This document shows, one piece after another, positions 37,442 to 45,454 of a DNA stretch of 64,000 bases. The DNA is taken from the NCBI RefSeq assembly GCF_001006805.1, contig NZ_LN811350.1, positions 649,201 through 713,200 on the forward strand, given 5' to 3'. The DNA is from Microvirga massiliensis (GTDB lineage Bacteria; Pseudomonadota; Alphaproteobacteria; Rhizobiales; Beijerinckiaceae). Under the pieces are notes generated by a model. The model had not been told where the DNA came from. It searched no databases and worked only from the letters and a program-made list of their open reading frames with translations. Each line of letters opens with the position of its first letter. Position 1 is the first letter of the stretch. The translations under genes were made by a program, and so were the position numbers.

Positions 37442-38551
37442 CTAGGCGAAGCGCTCGATGCGCAGGCCGTCGATAGGCGTGTTCGTGTTGCCGGTGGCGA
37501 TCAGTTCGGCCATGACAGCACCGGCTCCAGGCCCGAGCTGGAATCCATGCAGCGAGAAGCCGAATTGGTGGAACAATCCCTCGTGCTTCGCGCTCGGGCC
37601 GATGACGGGCAAGTCATCCTTCATGCGCGCTTCGATGCCGGCCCAAGCACGCACAATCGTCGCTCCGCGCATCACCGGGAACAGTTCCCAGACGGTGCGG
37701 GCACTCTCCTGGAGCTTCTGCCAGTCGAGCACCGTCTCGTTCGTGTCCTGATACGGTGTCGCGAGGTGCCCACCGCCAATCAGGACGGTTCCGTTGGCGA
37801 ATTGCTTGAAGGAGAGCTTCCGGCCTCTCAGGATCACCACAGGTTTGATGAACTCCGGCACGCGAGACGTGATCATCAGCATCGGCGCCACCGTTTCGAC
37901 CGGCACCGACTCGCCGAGCGAGGCAGCAATCTGGCCACCCCACGCGCCAGCCGCGTTGACGAGTACTGGTGCTTCGAACGTTTCGCCGCCCGCATCGACG
38001 TGCCAGAGCTTGCCTTCCCGCCGGATGTGGGCCGCAGCGACGCCCTCGCGGACGATCGTGCCGAGCTCTTCCGCCCTGCGCCGGAACGCAGTGGTCGTCC
38101 GCGCCGGATCGGCAGCACCGTCGCGCCGCGACACCACCCCACCCGGGCAAGTCTCGGCGACCGCCGGAACGAGGCAGCGCAACTCCTTGCCGTCGACCAG
38201 CTCCTCGTGCGTGAAACCGCGCAGATGGAGATCAGCCACGCGGGCGCGGCAGATATCAAGCTCGTCTTCGTCCTCGGCGACGAGAACCTGCCCATGGCTG
38301 TCGAAACCGCATGAATCTCCGACGAGGTCCTGCACGGTTTCCCATATGTCCATCGATCGAATCGAGAGCGGGATCTCAGCCACGTGCCGCGCAAGCTGAC
38401 GCACGCCGCCGGCATTCACGCCCGAGGCATGACGGCCGGCATAATCCTTCTCGATCAGGACGGGACGAAACCCGCGCAGGCAGAGATGCAGAGCCGTCGA
38501 GCAGCCGTGAATACCGCCGCCGATAATTATGGCGTCAGCTCTCCCCATCAT
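37442..38551 (-). CDS. FAD-dependent amino acid/amine oxidoreductase (DadA/GlpD-like)
   Basis: This 369-residue flavoprotein has the FAD motif IIGGGIHGCS (9-18) and a C-terminal GIEARMKDDLPVIGPS flavin-domain end typical of the D-amino acid oxidase superfamily. It would oxidise a secondary amine or amino acid to an imine. The ATG overlaps the stop of the upstream BFD-type subunit gene (ATGA). It is the second oxidase of this superfamily in the operon, with modest likeness to the one at 40283-41419, so the two may act on different substrates or alternate with the shared iron-sulfur subunits. Confidence 0.85.
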   Translation of the reverse strand: MMGRADAIIIGGGIHGCSTALHLCLRGFRPVLIEKDYAGRHASGVNAGGVRQLARHVAEIPLSIRSMDIWETVQDLVGDSCGFDSHGQVLVAEDEDELDICRARVADLHLRGFTHEELVDGKELRCLVPAVAETCPGGVVSRRDGAADPARTTTAFRRRAEELGTIVREGVAAAHIRREGKLWHVDAGGETFEAPVLVNAAGAWGGQIAASLGESVPVETVAPMLMITSRVPEFIKPVVILRGRKLSFKQFANGTVLIGGGHLATPYQDTNETVLDWQKLQESARTVWELFPVMRGATIVRAWAGIEARMKDDLPVIGPSAKHEGLFHQFGFSLHGFQLGPGAGAVMAELIATGNTNTPIDGLRIERFA

Positions 38552-39969
38552 CCCCGCACAACCGCTTTCGTGGCAGCCTCGGACTTGGGCAAGGCGGCCA
38601 GTTCCGCGAGGGTGATAGGCTTCACGGGTGCACGCAGGCGATAATAGCCGATCTCCTCCGGCGACTTGCCGCGTGCCTCAGCCATCAATTCCGTCACGGT
38701 GAGCCCGCAGAGCCGTCCCTGGCAGGGGCCCATGCCGGTCCGGCGATAGGCCTTTAGCTGGTTCGGTCCCGTTGCGCCGATGGCGATGGAATCCAGAACG
38801 TCCTGTGCGGTGACTTCTTCGCAGCGACAGACGATTGTTTCGCCGTCGGGGATGCGGAATTGCCTCGGCGGCTGGAACAAGACGTCGAGAAACGCGCGCC
38901 CGCGCTCGGCCTTCGCTAGAGCAGAGCGCAACGTGTCCATGCTCGGTATGCGGGCGGCAGCTTCCGGCCTCAGCGCCTCAATTGCCACCCGTGCGGCGAT
39001 CCGGCCACGCTCGATGGCCGCGAGTGCGCCGCCGATGCCGGCACCATCGCCTGCGATGGAGATCCCGTCGACGGAGCTTGCACCATTATTATCGACAATG
39101 GGGGACCAGCAGAGTTGCACGTCATCCCACTTGTGCTTCACACCCGCTGACATGGCGAGGTTGACATTCGGCACGATCCCCTGATGCAGCAGCAGCAGGT
39201 CGGCTGGGACTGTCACGCTCTGCCCCCCGACCTCGTAGGTGATGTTTTCGAGGCGGCCCTGCCCGGACGCGGCAATCTTGGTGACGCCGCTGACAACGCG
39301 CAACTTCGCGCGAACCTCACGCATCATCGCAAAGCCCTTGAGGAAATAGGGCGAGGAAAGGAAGGCTGCCGCATGCGGCAGAGCGCGCCAATAGTTTCTG
39401 CGGTCTGTCGTATCAAGCACGAGATCGATTCGCCCGCCCATGCGCAGGATCTGTGCCGTGAGCAGCCAGAAGAGCGGTCCCTGCCCGGCGATCACCGTGC
39501 GCCCGTCCGGCACGAGACCGGAGGATTTCAGCATGGTCTGGGCTGCGCCGGCAGTCATTACGCCCGGTAATGTCCAGCCAGGAATCGGAAATGGCCGTTC
39601 GAGCGCGCCCGTCGCCAGGATGACACGCTTGGCCCTGATGAAGCGCGATCCGCCGCCAGCCGAGACGCCGATCTCCAGGTGCCGGTCGAGGCTCCAGACG
39701 GTTGCACCTTGGATGATCTCCGTGCCACTCGTACGGACCTCCTCGACGAGGCGCGCGCCTGCCCAGTAGTCATCGCCGAGCATGCGCTTTGCCTTCACGG
39801 GCGTAGATGTAATTGCACGCCAGACCTGGCCGCCGGGACCGGGATTCTCGTCCAGCAGCAGCGTCGCAAGGCCGGATTGGCCAGCCAGAGCAGAGGCGGC
39901 GAGCCCTGCAGGTCCCGCCCCGACAACGACGACGTCATACTCGTCGCGATTCGGACCATGAGTTGTCAT
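38548..39969 (-). CDS. FAD/NAD-binding oxidase subunit with BFD-like [2Fe-2S] domain (HcnB/OoxA-like)
   Basis: This 473-residue protein has a Rossmann FAD motif VVVGAGPAGLAA (14-25), a second nucleotide-binding region (about 160-190) and a C-terminal BFD-type domain with Cys381, Cys383, Cys416 and Cys421, ligands for a [2Fe-2S] cluster. This layout matches the alpha subunit of HcnABC hydrogen cyanide synthase, opine oxidases (OoxA/NoxA) and D-hydroxyproline dehydrogenase. It overlaps both neighbours by 4 bases. The ATG at 39969 is chosen because the longer open frame has no family match. Confidence 0.88.
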   Translation of the reverse strand: MTTHGPNRDEYDVVVVGAGPAGLAASALAGQSGLATLLLDENPGPGGQVWRAITSTPVKAKRMLGDDYWAGARLVEEVRTSGTEIIQGATVWSLDRHLEIGVSAGGGSRFIRAKRVILATGALERPFPIPGWTLPGVMTAGAAQTMLKSSGLVPDGRTVIAGQGPLFWLLTAQILRMGGRIDLVLDTTDRRNYWRALPHAAAFLSSPYFLKGFAMMREVRAKLRVVSGVTKIAASGQGRLENITYEVGGQSVTVPADLLLLHQGIVPNVNLAMSAGVKHKWDDVQLCWSPIVDNNGASSVDGISIAGDGAGIGGALAAIERGRIAARVAIEALRPEAAARIPSMDTLRSALAKAERGRAFLDVLFQPPRQFRIPDGETIVCRCEEVTAQDVLDSIAIGATGPNQLKAYRRTGMGPCQGRLCGLTVTELMAEARGKSPEEIGYYRLRAPVKPITLAELAALPKSEAATKAVVRG

Positions 39970-40262
39970 CGGCCGATCTCTCTCTTGCCCTTCTGGATCT
40001 CGATCTTCATGCCTGCGCTCACGGGAACGAGGCATCCTTGCCGATTCCCGACGCCGTCGATCATCACGAGACAGTCGAAGCACACGCCCATCATGCAATA
40101 AGGCAGTCGCAGCGCGCCGCTCACCGCTGTCGCGCGGCGCACGTCGAGGCCCGATGCAAGCAATGCCGCCGAAATGGTGTCGCCCTCGCGCGCAAGGACG
40201 CGCTGCCCATCAACGGAGATCTCGACCTCTCGTCTGGCATCGTCATTAATTCGCTTGAACAT
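39966..40262 (-). CDS. Small [2Fe-2S] ferredoxin-like oxidase subunit (HcnA-like)
   Basis: This 98-residue protein is a plant-type [2Fe-2S] domain, with Cys56, Cys61, Cys64 and Cys77 as ligands (YCMMGVCFDC then NRQGC). The same small subunit accompanies the alpha and beta subunits in HcnABC and in D-hydroxyproline dehydrogenases. It would pass electrons between the flavins and an acceptor. It overlaps the next gene by 4 bases (ATGA), and the ATG at 40262 follows a CCGGAGAAG stretch. Confidence 0.85.
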   Translation of the reverse strand: MFKRINDDARREVEISVDGQRVLAREGDTISAALLASGLDVRRATAVSGALRLPYCMMGVCFDCLVMIDGVGNRQGCLVPVSAGMKIEIQKGKREIGR

Positions 40263-40282
40263 TCGGCTTCTCCGGTGTCCGC

Positions 40283-41419
40283 TCAGTAGTATCCGCTCGT
40301 GCTGACGTCCAAGTGGTGGAAGCGCTTCGCCGAAAATGCTCCCACCTTGTCGAGGTCGAGCGCACCTGCGGCCACCATCGGAGCAATTTCGAAAGCGTGG
40401 TTGGAGGCGAGCGTCACGCCGGAATGGCAGCAGGCCACAAAGGCGCCGGGATAGGTCTCCGACTGGTCGTAGATGGGGAATCCATCTTTGGGCATCACTC
40501 GAATGCCCGACCATGTCCGCACTACGTTGAGCCGGCCGAGGAACGGGAATATGCGCTGCGCACGGTCAGCCATCACCGCATTGATCGGCAGGTTCAGCAC
40601 GGCGTCATCGAGCACCTCCTCCTTGCTGTCGCCGATCATCACCGTGCCCTCGTCGGTTTGGCGGATGGTGATCAGCGGATGCGGCAGGAAGGGTGCAGTG
40701 CGCTCGGTCACGACGATCTGCCCGCGCGTCGGCCCCATCGGCGCCTCGAGCCCGACCATCGGCGCGAGAGTCTGGTTTGTGTTGCCAGCTGCGAGGACAA
40801 TCTTGGCGGCTCTGATCTCGCCCTTAGGTGTCGTGAGCCGGAACTCGCCGCCGACGTGTTTGATGTCCGCTACCGGTTGCTCGGGCCGATAGTCGACGTC
40901 GAACTTCAGCATGCCCGTATGCAGAGCGCGGAAGGTCCGCAGCGAGTTCACGTGGGCATCGAGCGGGCAGAAGCTACCGCCCGATACTTCCGGGCCGATC
41001 TGCGGCAGCATTTTCGCGACCTGATCACGGTCCAGGATCTCTATGCGGTTATCGGCGGCGCCCGGCTGGTTGTGCAGCCGCTTCAGCATCGCCTCGCGTT
41101 GCTCGAGCTCCTTATCGCCGAGTGCAAGGTAGAATCCGCCATTGCGCTGGTGGCAGACATCGAGCCCGGTCTGGTCGCGCAATTCGGCCGCAAGCTTCGA
41201 CCACGTGTCGGAGGCGCGCACGGTCCAGACCGAGTAGGCCGGCATGCCGAGCCCCTTGCCCTGCACCCAAATCAGAGCGAAGTTCGCGCGCGAGGCGCGC
41301 TTGGCGACGTCGCCTTCGTCCAGCACGCAAACACGCTGGCCGATTCGGCCAAGCCCCCAGCCAATTGCAGAGCCAAGCAGGCCTCCGCCGACAACGGCGA
41401 CCTCGTAATCGTTGACCAT
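40283..41419 (-). CDS. FAD-dependent oxidase beta subunit (HcnC/OoxB-like)
   Basis: This 378-residue flavoprotein of the D-amino acid oxidase fold has the FAD motif VVGGGLLGSA (9-18) and a GIRVMPKDGFPIYD end segment. It would be the substrate-oxidising subunit of a heterotrimer with the two iron-sulfur proteins that follow. Such complexes oxidise glycine to cyanide (HcnABC), opines, or D-hydroxyproline. No residue seen here picks the substrate. It sits 10 bases after the second permease gene. Confidence 0.85.
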   Translation of the reverse strand: MVNDYEVAVVGGGLLGSAIGWGLGRIGQRVCVLDEGDVAKRASRANFALIWVQGKGLGMPAYSVWTVRASDTWSKLAAELRDQTGLDVCHQRNGGFYLALGDKELEQREAMLKRLHNQPGAADNRIEILDRDQVAKMLPQIGPEVSGGSFCPLDAHVNSLRTFRALHTGMLKFDVDYRPEQPVADIKHVGGEFRLTTPKGEIRAAKIVLAAGNTNQTLAPMVGLEAPMGPTRGQIVVTERTAPFLPHPLITIRQTDEGTVMIGDSKEEVLDDAVLNLPINAVMADRAQRIFPFLGRLNVVRTWSGIRVMPKDGFPIYDQSETYPGAFVACCHSGVTLASNHAFEIAPMVAAGALDLDKVGAFSAKRFHHLDVSTSGYY

Positions 41420-41429
41420 TGCTTACTCC

Positions 41430-42236
41430 CTATCGCCCGCGGTCGCCATGGCCGGCGAGCACCCGCTCGAGGCCGTAGAGGCGGTCGAGCAGGATGAGTG
41501 CGATCATCGTAATCGCGATCACGCATGCGGAGACCGATGTCACCAGCGGGTCGATATTGTCTTGAATGTAAAGGAACATGCGCACTGGCAAGGTCTCGAT
41601 GCCCGGGGCAGCGAGAAAGACCGTCATCGTAACTTCGTCGAAGGACTGGATGAAGGCCAGCATCCAGCCGCTCACGACTCCGGGCAGGATGAGCGGTAGC
41701 GTCACGCGGCGGAACAGTGTCCAGCTGTTTGCACCGAGCGAAACGGCCGCCATCTCGACCGAGCGATCCATGCCGGTCGCGGCCGCAAGCGTGAGCCGCA
41801 AAGCGAACGGAAACACGATAACGAGGTGCGCGATGAGGAGCGCCGGAAAGGTGCCGCTCAACCCTGTCTGCGTGAAGAAGCGCAGGAAGGCGATTCCAAG
41901 CACAACGTGCGGGATCATCAGGGGTGACAGGAAGAGTGCCGATAGAGCATCGCGGCCGCGAAACCGGTGGCGTGCGATGGCCAGCGCCGCAGGCACGGCG
42001 AACAGGAGGGCGATGAGGGACGATACTGCTCCGAGCCAGATGCTGATCCAGAACGCATTGATGAATTCGGGGTAGTCTGCGATGGCCCTGAACCAGCGCA
42101 GCGAAAACCCGTTCACTGGCAGCGATAGGAAACCCTCCGGCGTGAAGGCCACGAGGCAGACCACGACAATCGGCGCCGTCATGAAGACTACGAAGAGGGC
42201 ATGAAAGCTAAGCGCGAGGGGTCCATTGCGGCTCAT
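41430..42236 (-). CDS. ABC transporter permease, PotC-like
   Basis: This 268-residue permease has six membrane helices and the EAA loop near EMAAVSLGANSWTLFRRVTLP. It belongs to the spermidine/putrescine-type (PotC) group. It overlaps the first permease gene by 4 bases (ATGA), and the oxidase beta gene follows after 10 bases. It would bring the oxidase substrate into the cytoplasm with its partner permease, ATPase and binding protein. Confidence 0.88.
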   Translation of the reverse strand: MSRNGPLALSFHALFVVFMTAPIVVVCLVAFTPEGFLSLPVNGFSLRWFRAIADYPEFINAFWISIWLGAVSSLIALLFAVPAALAIARHRFRGRDALSALFLSPLMIPHVVLGIAFLRFFTQTGLSGTFPALLIAHLVIVFPFALRLTLAAATGMDRSVEMAAVSLGANSWTLFRRVTLPLILPGVVSGWMLAFIQSFDEVTMTVFLAAPGIETLPVRMFLYIQDNIDPLVTSVSACVIAITMIALILLDRLYGLERVLAGHGDRGR

Positions 42237-43159
42237 CGAAACACCTCAGCGTAGCGTCGCTCGATGAGTGCGTTGCTGCCGATGACGATCAAAACCAACG
42301 CGACGAGCAGTAGCACGGCCACGGCTGCGCCAAGCGGCCAATTCAGCGTATTGAGGAACTCGTCATAGGCGAGGGTAGATGCCACCTTGAGACGGCGCCC
42401 GCCGATGATCGCCGGCGTCGCAAAGGCGCTCGCCGCGAGTGAGAACACGATGATTCCTCCTGACAGCACGCCTGGCATGATCTGCGGCAAGATGATCCGG
42501 CGTATGATCGTCAGGGACCCCGCGCCGAGCGAGAGCGCTGCATTCTCAATTTGCGGGTCGATCCGCTGCAAGGCAGCCCAGACCGACAGCACCATGAAGG
42601 GCAGCAGGACATGGGCGAGCGCGACGACGACGCCGGTCTCCGTGAACATGAAGGGGATTGGCGTCTGAATGAGCCCGATCGACATCAGCGCCTTGTTGAC
42701 GATGGCGTTGTTGCCACCAAACAGGAGCGCCCATCCCAGTGTCCGCGCTACAACCGAGATCAGGAGTGGGCCGAGGATGATGAGCAGGAAGAAACCCTTC
42801 CAGGGCGCCCGCATGCGGTTGAGAATATAGGCTTCCGGCGCTCCAAAGATCGCGGTGATGAGCGTCGCCAGCGCAGCGATCCGGAAGGTGCGCGCGAACA
42901 TCTCGTGGAAGTAGGAGTCCGTCCAGATCTCCTGCCAGTTCTTAAGGATGAAGACCGGTTCGATGCCCTTGTACTGCCCCCAGTCATAGAATGAGAGCAG
43001 CACCGTCATTACAAGTGGCACTATGACGACGCCGACGAAGAACATCAGCGCCGGCAGAAGCAGCGGCCAGGGCACACGCCTGCCGGCACGCTCCCGACTG
43101 GCGGGTGCTGGAGCGACGGCGCGCTGATGTGTGGTTGGTGCGGAGGAGACAGCGCTCAT
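42233..43159 (-). CDS. ABC transporter permease, PotB-like
   Basis: This 308-residue permease has an N-terminal cytoplasmic extension, six membrane helices and the EAA loop at ENAALSLGAGSLTIIRRIILP. It pairs with the PotC-like permease. The start at 43159 overlaps the ATPase stop (ATGA) and gives the family pattern. A longer upstream open frame lies inside the ATPase gene and is rejected. Confidence 0.88.
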   Translation of the reverse strand: MSAVSSAPTTHQRAVAPAPASRERAGRRVPWPLLLPALMFFVGVVIVPLVMTVLLSFYDWGQYKGIEPVFILKNWQEIWTDSYFHEMFARTFRIAALATLITAIFGAPEAYILNRMRAPWKGFFLLIILGPLLISVVARTLGWALLFGGNNAIVNKALMSIGLIQTPIPFMFTETGVVVALAHVLLPFMVLSVWAALQRIDPQIENAALSLGAGSLTIIRRIILPQIMPGVLSGGIIVFSLAASAFATPAIIGGRRLKVASTLAYDEFLNTLNWPLGAAVAVLLLVALVLIVIGSNALIERRYAEVFR

Positions 43160-44208
43160 TGCGCTCCCTCGCGTGGGCGGACACCCATATCCTCGGCGCG
43201 CCAGATAAGGCGCACGTTCGCGCCTTCGGCGGGTTGCGCAGGACCGCTGTTCTGGCGGATCACGATGGCAGGACCGCATTCAGTCTCGCACTGGAACAAC
43301 CAATGATTGCCCTGGAAGATGCGGGCCGCAATGCGCGCCTTCACGCCCCTGTCAGCCTCGTCCCCGAAGGCGATCTTTTCTGGACGAACGGCAATCGTTA
43401 CCTGCCCGGACAGGCCGGCGGGGGCCGGCCATACGCAGGATCCTGCCACAAGGCGTGGCGGGGCTGAAACCCGGTCGATCTCGCCGCCAAATTCGTTGGT
43501 CTTGCCGAGGAACTGCGAGACGAACGCGGAAGCGGGGCGCTCGTAAGCCTCCTCCGGCGTCCCGATTTGCTCGACGCGCCCATTGTTCATGACGATGACG
43601 CGATCCGACAGCGCCATGGCCTCGGTCTGGTCGTGCGTCACGAGCACGGTAGTCGTGCCGAGATTGCGCTGGATTTGGCGCAATTCGATCTGCATCTCCT
43701 CCCGTAGCTTGGCGTCGAGATTGGAGAGCGGCTCGTCGAGGAGCAGCACGTTTGGCCTGATGACGAGCGCGCGCGCGAGCGCCACGCGCTGCTGCTGCCC
43801 ACCCGACATCCGGCGTGGATGGCGCTCCGCATAGGCTTCGAGCCCGACCATGGCGAGCGCATCCCGCACGCGCGCCTCGCGCTCGGCGCGCGGCACCCCG
43901 CGCATCTCGAGTCCGAAGGCGACATTTTCGGCCGCAGTCATGTGAGGAAACAGGGCATAGCTCTGGAATACGATGCCTAGGCCGCGCTTCGCCGGCTTCA
44001 CACTCGCAAGATCACGCCCGTCGAGGCGGATCGTCCCCTCCGACAGGTCCACGAAGCCGGCGATCATCTGTAGCGTCGTCGTCTTGCCGCAGCCGGACGG
44101 CCCCAGGAACGAGATGAACTCGCCCTTAGCAACGGACAGAGACAGGTCATTGACAGCAAGATGATCGCCGAAGCGCTTGCTCACGCGATGAAGTTCGAGA
44201 AAGGACAT
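43156..44208 (-). CDS. ABC transporter ATP-binding protein, PotA-like with TOBE domain
   Basis: This 350-residue ATPase has Walker A GPSGCGKTT (36-44), signature MSGGQQQR (134-141), Walker B LLLDEPLSNLD and a C-terminal TOBE-type region (about 280-345). It belongs to the polyamine/putrescine and iron-sulfate-type importer group. The ATG at 44208 is chosen for the family start MSFLELHRVSKRFG. A hairpin lies between it and the binding-protein gene. Confidence 0.9.
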   Translation of the reverse strand: MSFLELHRVSKRFGDHLAVNDLSLSVAKGEFISFLGPSGCGKTTTLQMIAGFVDLSEGTIRLDGRDLASVKPAKRGLGIVFQSYALFPHMTAAENVAFGLEMRGVPRAEREARVRDALAMVGLEAYAERHPRRMSGGQQQRVALARALVIRPNVLLLDEPLSNLDAKLREEMQIELRQIQRNLGTTTVLVTHDQTEAMALSDRVIVMNNGRVEQIGTPEEAYERPASAFVSQFLGKTNEFGGEIDRVSAPPRLVAGSCVWPAPAGLSGQVTIAVRPEKIAFGDEADRGVKARIAARIFQGNHWLFQCETECGPAIVIRQNSGPAQPAEGANVRLIWRAEDMGVRPREGAQ

Positions 44209-44228
44209 GCAGGAACCAGAATAGCGAC

Positions 44229-44252
44229 CGACCCCGGGCAATTCCGGGATCG
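44229..44252 (-). promoter_or_regulatory. Intercistronic hairpin between binding-protein and ATPase genes
   Basis: CGACCCCGG (44229-44237) and CCGGGATCG (44244-44252) pair over 9 positions with one mismatch around a 6-base loop. It falls in the 71-base gap after the binding-protein gene. Such hairpins often stabilise the upstream mRNA or lower read-through, giving more binding protein than permease. Confidence 0.5.
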
Positions 44253-44279
44253 GATGTTCGAGTCAGGAGGCGGTGCGAG

Positions 44280-45314
44280 TCAGCGCTCGACCTCTCGGTT
44301 CCAGCGCTTCGTCCATTCTTCGCGGTGAGCGTTGATGGTCGGCCAGTCGGGGTTGTAGAGCTTGGACGCCCGCTCGCCGATCGGCGCCATCTTTGCAAGT
44401 TCGGCAGGCACCTGCACGTTCTTGTTGACCGGCCCATAGCCATAGTCCTTGAGCAGGATGAGCTGCATCTTGGGCTCGAGCATTGACTTGATGAACTCGG
44501 AGGCAAGCGGCGAGGCATTAGCCTTCTCGACCGGGCAGGCCGAGGCGAGCAGCGTCACGGCGCCTTCCTTCGGGTAGACAAAATCTACCGGAAAGCCGGT
44601 ATTGGCGAAGGACTGCACGCGGCCTGTACCCCATACGGCGAGCACGGCCTGGCCCGACTGGAAGAGTTCCGTCATCTTGCCGGGTGAAGGCTCGTAGACC
44701 AGCACATTCGGGTTCACTTGCTCCTTCATGATCTTGAAGCCAGGCTCGATGTTCTTTTCGCTGCCACCATTCATCTTGGCGAACATGACCAGCGTGTAGA
44801 GACCATATGTGTTGTTGATGGGCGGGACGACGATTAATTGCTTGAATTTCGCATCCTTGAGATCGTCCCATGAAGTCGGAGCGGGCCAGCCCTTCTCCGC
44901 GAAGTACTTCGTGTTGTACATCAGGCCAGTGGCGATGATGCCAATGGCGACGGCGCGGTCGTCCTTGAAGCGCGCAGCTTCGTAGAGATCGGCGGCCGGG
45001 ACACCCTGAATTCTGCCGCAGAAGCCGAGAGCGATCGCCTGATACATTGGACCGTCATCGACGATGGCGACATCGATCTGCTGGTTGCCTTTCTGAGCCT
45101 GCAACTTAGCCAGCGTGTCCGTGGAATTGCCGGCAATGTATTCGATCTTCACGCCGTGCTTCTTCTCGAAGTCCGGAATGACCTCGTCGCGCATCGTCTT
45201 CTCGAACGACCCGCCATATCCCGCTACGTAGAGCGTCTGTTGCGCAGCTGCGGGGATCGCCGACGCGATGAGGCCCACAAGGCCCGCGGCGACGAATGTA
45301 CCGGAAATCCTCAT
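44280..45314 (-). CDS. Periplasmic binding protein of ABC transporter (PotD/SBP_bac type)
   Basis: This 344-residue protein has a signal peptide (1-24, cleavage after AAA before QQ) and a bilobed binding fold with YVAGYGGSFEKTM at the start, as in PotD and other extracellular solute-binding proteins for amines and related compounds. It is the first gene of the operon. GGAGGAG is 8 bases before the ATG at 45314, and tandem palindromes lie immediately upstream of that site. The ligand is unknown, but the oxidase genes suggest an amine, imino acid or opine. Confidence 0.88.
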   Translation of the reverse strand: MRISGTFVAAGLVGLIASAIPAAAQQTLYVAGYGGSFEKTMRDEVIPDFEKKHGVKIEYIAGNSTDTLAKLQAQKGNQQIDVAIVDDGPMYQAIALGFCGRIQGVPAADLYEAARFKDDRAVAIGIIATGLMYNTKYFAEKGWPAPTSWDDLKDAKFKQLIVVPPINNTYGLYTLVMFAKMNGGSEKNIEPGFKIMKEQVNPNVLVYEPSPGKMTELFQSGQAVLAVWGTGRVQSFANTGFPVDFVYPKEGAVTLLASACPVEKANASPLASEFIKSMLEPKMQLILLKDYGYGPVNKNVQVPAELAKMAPIGERASKLYNPDWPTINAHREEWTKRWNREVER

Positions 45315-45330
45315 ACGACTTTCTCCTCCC

Positions 45331-45387
45331 GGCGTCGCCGCAATGGGCGACAGTTGTGAATTGGCGTCGCCGCCCCGGGCGACGGTT
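45331..45387 (-). repeat. Tandem palindromic repeats in the binding-protein gene leader
   Basis: Two 25-base copies (45331-45355 and 45363-45387) match at 21 of 25 positions and start 32 bp apart, about three helical turns. Each contains an inverted repeat GTCGCC-N6-GGCGAC. They sit between the divergent promoter and the ribosome binding site of the binding-protein gene. They could be paired operator sites or two RNA stem-loops in the leader. Confidence 0.7.
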
Positions 45388-45388
45388 G

Positions 45389-45435
45389 GGAACCGTTCCA
45401 AGGTATGTCTTGATCGTCAAATGCATAATGATACC
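45389..45435. promoter_or_regulatory. Divergent promoter/operator region between LysR gene and operon
   Basis: Three palindromes lie here: GGAACCGTTCC (45389-45399), TTGATCGTCAA (45410-45420, within a T-N11-A frame from 45408), and GGTAT (45402-45406) with ATACC (45431-45435). LysR proteins bind such T-N11-A dyads between their own gene and the regulated operon, so this is the likely operator. The exact boxes are inference. Confidence 0.45.
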
Positions 45436-45454
45436 CTGTTCATGATCTAATGTT

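Noticed and set aside
45331..45387. Guanidine-II (mini-ykkC) riboswitch as an explanation of the tandem hairpins
   Set aside because: The loops read CGGGGC and CATTGC on the minus strand, not the conserved ACGR of that class, and the operon does not look like a guanidine exporter or carboxylase cluster.
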